DNA of 16,121 bases from Gallionella sp. (GTDB lineage Bacteria > Pseudomonadota > Gammaproteobacteria > Burkholderiales > Gallionellaceae): the NCBI GenBank assembly GCA_030645955.1, contig JAUSMR010000216.1:1-16121 (forward strand), written 5' to 3'. Position numbers and translations under genes: made by a program. Below the pieces are notes generated by a model. The model was given only the letters and a program-made list of their open reading frames with translations, made no database searches and was not told where the DNA came from. This document shows, piece by piece, positions 13,985-16,121 of this stretch; the first letter of the stretch is position 1, and every line of letters begins with the position of its first letter.

Positions 13985-15220
13985 TCATGCGCGTAGCGGT
14001 ATCACCTGCGCGCCGACACGCAGCTTGTCCAGGTAATCAGCCCATTCATGCATCATTTTTCGGCGTTGCGCCATGTAAGTGGTGCGGTCGTAAGCGCTGC
14101 CCAGCGGGCCGGATTTGCCGTGTGCCAGTTGGGCCTCGATCACTTCGCCGTCTGTCTCCAGTTGCTCGCCCAGGATGGTGCGGGCCATCGCCCGGAAACC
14201 GTGAGCGGTCATTTCGGTGTTGTCGTAGCCCATGCGGCGCAACGCGGTGTTTACCGTGTTGTCGGACATAGGGCGTTCACCCGTCAACAGGCTGGGGAAA
14301 ACGTAACGGCCATGCCCGGACAGTATCTGCATACGCTTGAGGCAGGCGACTGCCTGCGGTGCCAGCGGTACCAGGTGCGGCCGGCCGTTGATCTTGCCCG
14401 CCTTGGTGCGCTTCATGGATGCTGCCGGAATGGACAGCATGGCGCTGTCGAAGTCCACCCACGCCCATTCCATTTGTCGGATGTTGCCGGGGCGCTGAAA
14501 GAGCAGGGCGGACAGAACCAGGGCCTCGCGGGTAGTGGGGTGCCCGTGATAGGCGTCAATCGCCCGCAGCAGCTCTCCGGCCTGTTTGGGCTCCAACACG
14601 GCCCCCATGTGTTTGACGATCACCGCCTGCAAAGTGCCGCGCAGTGCATGGGCAGGGTCTTGAGTACAGCGGCCGGTGGCGATGCCGTACCGGAAAACCT
14701 GCCCAGCGTACTGGCGCAAAGAATGCGCGGTTTCGTTTTTGCCGCGTGTCTCTACCCGGCGCAAAGTTTCCAGCAGCAGCGGTGCCGTAATGTCTGACAG
14801 TGGCAGACTACCAAACCACGGAAACAAATTAGCCTCTTGCAAGCGTATCCACTTGGTGCTGTGCGCTTCGCTCCATTCTTTGATCTTGACGGCCAGGAAC
14901 TCGCGGGCCACTTTTTCATAAGTGGTGGCAGAACTGACGCGGGATGTTGCCTTGTCAAGCTGACGCTGTTGGGTTGGGTCTGTGCCCTTGGATAGCAACT
15001 TGCGGGCGTCATCGCGGTCAATCCGCACATCCTTCAGTTTGACGGCTGGATAGTTGCCCAGGGACAGGCGCTTCTCTTTGCCGTCGAAACGGTACTTCCA
15101 AAACCAGCGTTTTGAACTGTTGGGCGATACCTCCAGGTACAGGCCGCCAGCATCTGTAAAACGGGCGCGGGGCTTGTCAGCGGGACAGGTGGCGGCTTTG
15201 CAGGCGATCTCAGTAAGCAT
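13985..15220 (-). CDS. int: Tyrosine integrase (P4 type, DUF4102 arm-binding domain)
   Basis: This 411-residue site-specific recombinase integrates and, with an excisionase such as AlpA, excises the element. Residues 1-90 are the arm-DNA-binding DUF4102 domain (FTDAGGLYLEVSPNSSKRWFWKYRFDGKEKRLSLGNYP). A core-binding SAM-like domain spans about 95-200. The catalytic domain shows FQRPGNIR (Arg243), TAHGFRAMAR (His340, Arg343), LAHG (His367) and the nucleophile in YDRTTYMAQRR (Tyr382). All expected catalytic residues are present, so it should be active. P4-type integrases usually target tRNA genes, and the tRNA-Gly repeat lies 180 bp upstream. The start has no ribosome-binding site and abuts an arm-type repeat. 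Confidence 0.96.
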   Translation of the reverse strand: MLTEIACKAATCPADKPRARFTDAGGLYLEVSPNSSKRWFWKYRFDGKEKRLSLGNYPAVKLKDVRIDRDDARKLLSKGTDPTQQRQLDKATSRVSSATTYEKVAREFLAVKIKEWSEAHSTKWIRLQEANLFPWFGSLPLSDITAPLLLETLRRVETRGKNETAHSLRQYAGQVFRYGIATGRCTQDPAHALRGTLQAVIVKHMGAVLEPKQAGELLRAIDAYHGHPTTREALVLSALLFQRPGNIRQMEWAWVDFDSAMLSIPAASMKRTKAGKINGRPHLVPLAPQAVACLKRMQILSGHGRYVFPSLLTGERPMSDNTVNTALRRMGYDNTEMTAHGFRAMARTILGEQLETDGEVIEAQLAHGKSGPLGSAYDRTTYMAQRRKMMHEWADYLDKLRVGAQVIPLRA

Positions 15221-15297
15221 GGGGGAACAAATTCCAGAAAAAAACAGAAAAAATGCTCTGTTCCCCCGTTTGTACCCCCAAAGGCTTTGCGCTGCAA
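15221..15297 (-). promoter_or_regulatory. Right arm-type sites overlapping a candidate int promoter
   Basis: GGGGGAACA (15221-15229), TGTTCCCCC (15259-15267) and TGTACCCCC (15271-15279) repeat the motif found at 4288-4320. On the minus strand TTGCAG (15297-15292) and TACAAA (15274-15269) form a promoter with a 17-bp spacer, whose -10 lies within the arm sites. Integrase bound to its arm sites would then shut off its own gene. Confidence 0.5.
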
Positions 15298-15393
15298 TGG
15301 GTGCTTATGGTGGCACTTGACGGCATGTTTAGTCGTAAGTGCTTGATTTTATTGGGATTTTGACTGTTTATGACGGCTTGAGAATGTCATAAA

Positions 15394-15467
15394 TGGAGCG
15401 GGTGAAGGGAATCGAACCCTCGTATGAAGCTTGGGAAGCTGCCGTTCTACCATTGAACTACACCCGC
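15394..15467 (-). tRNA. tRNA-Gly (anticodon CCC)
   Basis: The minus strand folds as a 74-nt tRNA with encoded CCA: acceptor GCGGGTG/CACCCGC, D arm GTTC/GAAC, anticodon loop TTCCCAA, T arm with TTCGATT loop. Anticodon CCC reads GGG glycine codons. It closely matches E. coli glyU. The anticodon stem has one mismatch (C28 opposite U42). The 3' part overlaps the attR core, so the last bases (15394-15400) should come from the island, which thereby restores the gene. Confidence 0.95.
15401..15416. repeat. attR core in the tRNA-Gly 3' half
   Basis: This 16-bp sequence is identical to 4230-4245. In the tRNA it covers the T loop, the 3' strand of the T stem and the first acceptor bases, a common crossover place for P4-type integrases. 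Confidence 0.8.
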
Positions 15468-15479
15468 GAGCCATGTAGT

Positions 15480-16121
15480 TTACTTCAGGATATCCCCCAC
15501 GCAGAGGTATTTGATCTCCACATAGTCATCCATGCCATGGTGCGAGCCTTCGCGGCCCAGTCCGGACTGCTTGACGCCGCCAAACGGCACGTGCTCGCTG
15601 GCCAGAATGCCGACGTTGATGCCGACCATGCCGTACTCCAGCGTCTCGGCCACGCGGAAGATGCGCCCGACGTCGCGGCTGTAGAAATAGCTGGCCAGGC
15701 CGAACTCGGTGTTGTTGGCGGCATCCACCGCTTCCTGTTCGGTCTTGAAGCGGAACACCGGCGCGAACGGGCCGAAGGTTTCTTCTTTGGCGCACAGCAT
15801 GTCGGCCGAGGCGTCCGCAATCACGGTCGGCTCGAAAAACTGGCCGGGCAGCTTGTGGCCACCGGCCATCACCTTGCCCCCTTTGGCCACGGCATCGGCC
15901 ACGTGGCGGCTGACCTTGTCCACGGCGGCGTCCTCGATCAGCGGGCCCTGCATCACGCCCTCGTCAAAGCCGTTGCCGACCTTGAGCGCCTTGACCCTGG
16001 CGGCAAACTTGGCGACGAACTGCTCATAGACGCCGTCCTGCACATAAAAGCGGTTGGCGCAGACGCAGGTCTGGCCGGCATTGCGGTACTTGCTGGCCAT
16101 GGCGCCTTCCACGGCGGAGTC
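15480..16121 (-). CDS. gabD: Succinate-semialdehyde dehydrogenase-type enzyme, C-terminal part (partial)
   Basis: 213 residues are visible; the gene continues beyond the right edge. It is an NAD(P)-dependent aldehyde dehydrogenase. The motif NAGQTCVCANR holds the catalytic cysteine (first Cys), KEETFGPFAPVFRF is the conserved cofactor-positioning glutamate region, and EHVPFGGVKQSGLGREGS followed by DDYVEIKYLC is typical of succinate-semialdehyde dehydrogenases, which turn succinate semialdehyde into succinate in GABA breakdown. Other semialdehyde substrates, such as glutarate semialdehyde, are possible. The stop lies 13 bp before the 5' end of tRNA-Gly, and both read leftward. Confidence 0.88.
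   Translation of the reverse strand, partial: DSAVEGAMASKYRNAGQTCVCANRFYVQDGVYEQFVAKFAARVKALKVGNGFDEGVMQGPLIEDAAVDKVSRHVADAVAKGGKVMAGGHKLPGQFFEPTVIADASADMLCAKEETFGPFAPVFRFKTEQEAVDAANNTEFGLASYFYSRDVGRIFRVAETLEYGMVGINVGILASEHVPFGGVKQSGLGREGSHHGMDDYVEIKYLCVGDILK

Larger units (their letters stand above)
4230..15416 (-). mobile_element. Capsid-forming phage satellite (cf-PICI-like island)
   Basis: A 16-bp exact direct repeat (4230-4245 and 15401-15416) bounds an 11.2-kb block, and the right copy lies in a tRNA-Gly gene. The contents, all leftward, are: integrase, two unknowns, AlpA regulator, Topo VI-A-like protein, initiator-like protein with internal repeats, TubC-like protein, capsid, prohead protease, portal, HNH, small and large terminase. 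Tail, connector, lysis, repressor-cro and helicase genes are absent. Known capsid-forming phage-inducible chromosomal islands have this size, an int/alpA/replication half followed by an HK97 head-and-packaging half, and capsid before terminase, the reverse of ordinary HK97-type phages. All structural genes are full length with no frameshift, so the island looks intact and possibly mobile when a helper phage is present. Confidence 0.85.

Noticed and set aside
4230..15416. Full prophage or gene transfer agent
   Set aside because: There are no tail, lysis or lysogeny-repressor genes, so it is not a full phage. The integrase, tRNA att site and direct repeats argue against a gene transfer agent.
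4230..15416. Classic P4-like satellite
   Set aside because: The integrase and AlpA are P4-like, but there is no alpha-type primase-helicase and no sid/psu/delta capsid-hijacking genes; instead a full HK97 head set is present.

Overview
The window comes from a Gram-negative proteobacterium, most likely Burkholderiales and probably Comamonadaceae. The evidence is protein style only: a Bug/TctC-type solute-binding protein, a MarR regulator beside CoA-transferase genes, a short SpeE-like protein, and prophage proteins of the beta-proteobacterial type. It has two chromosomal flanks around one integrated element.

Left flank (1-4221): the last codons of a 3-oxoacid CoA-transferase alpha subunit and the complete beta subunit run rightward. 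They converge on a leftward MarR regulator. That regulator is divergent from a rightward pair, a periplasmic TctC-type binding protein and a cytoplasmic 4,5-dihydroxyphthalate decarboxylase-like protein. The shared intergenic region carries a good promoter with an inverted repeat across its -10/start region. A leftward spermidine-synthase-like gene overlaps the end of the decarboxylase-like gene. The gene set suggests uptake and breakdown of an aromatic or organic acid; the substrate cannot be read from sequence.

Element (about 4230-15416, 11.2 kb): this is the main find. An exact 16-bp direct repeat bounds it, and the right copy lies in the 3' part of a tRNA-Gly(CCC) gene. Every confident gene in it reads leftward, in the order: tyrosine integrase, two unknown proteins, AlpA-type regulator, Spo11/Topo VI-A-like TOPRIM protein, winged-helix replication-initiator-like protein, TubC-docking-like protein, intrinsic terminator, HK97-fold major capsid protein, prohead protease, portal, HNH nuclease, small terminase, large terminase. 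There are no tail, tail-connector, lysis or helicase genes. The content and the reversed capsid-to-terminase order match capsid-forming phage-inducible chromosomal islands (cf-PICIs): satellites that build and fill their own small heads and need a helper phage for tails.

The replication module is the least ordinary part. Four copies of a short palindrome with 33-45 bp spacing lie inside the initiator-like gene, as in the lambda O gene, and are probably the replication origin. The preceding gene, joined by an 8-bp overlap, looks like a stand-alone Topo VI-A relative with a candidate catalytic tyrosine and a TOPRIM motif. Likely control DNA includes a perfect 21-bp tandem repeat ending in a 16-bp palindrome upstream of alpA, and matching integrase arm-type sites at both ends.

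Right flank (15394-16121): tRNA-Gly(CCC), then the C-terminal 213 residues of an NAD(P)-dependent succinate-semialdehyde dehydrogenase-type enzyme that runs off the window. All calls come from reading the sequence and recalled family features; no database search was run.
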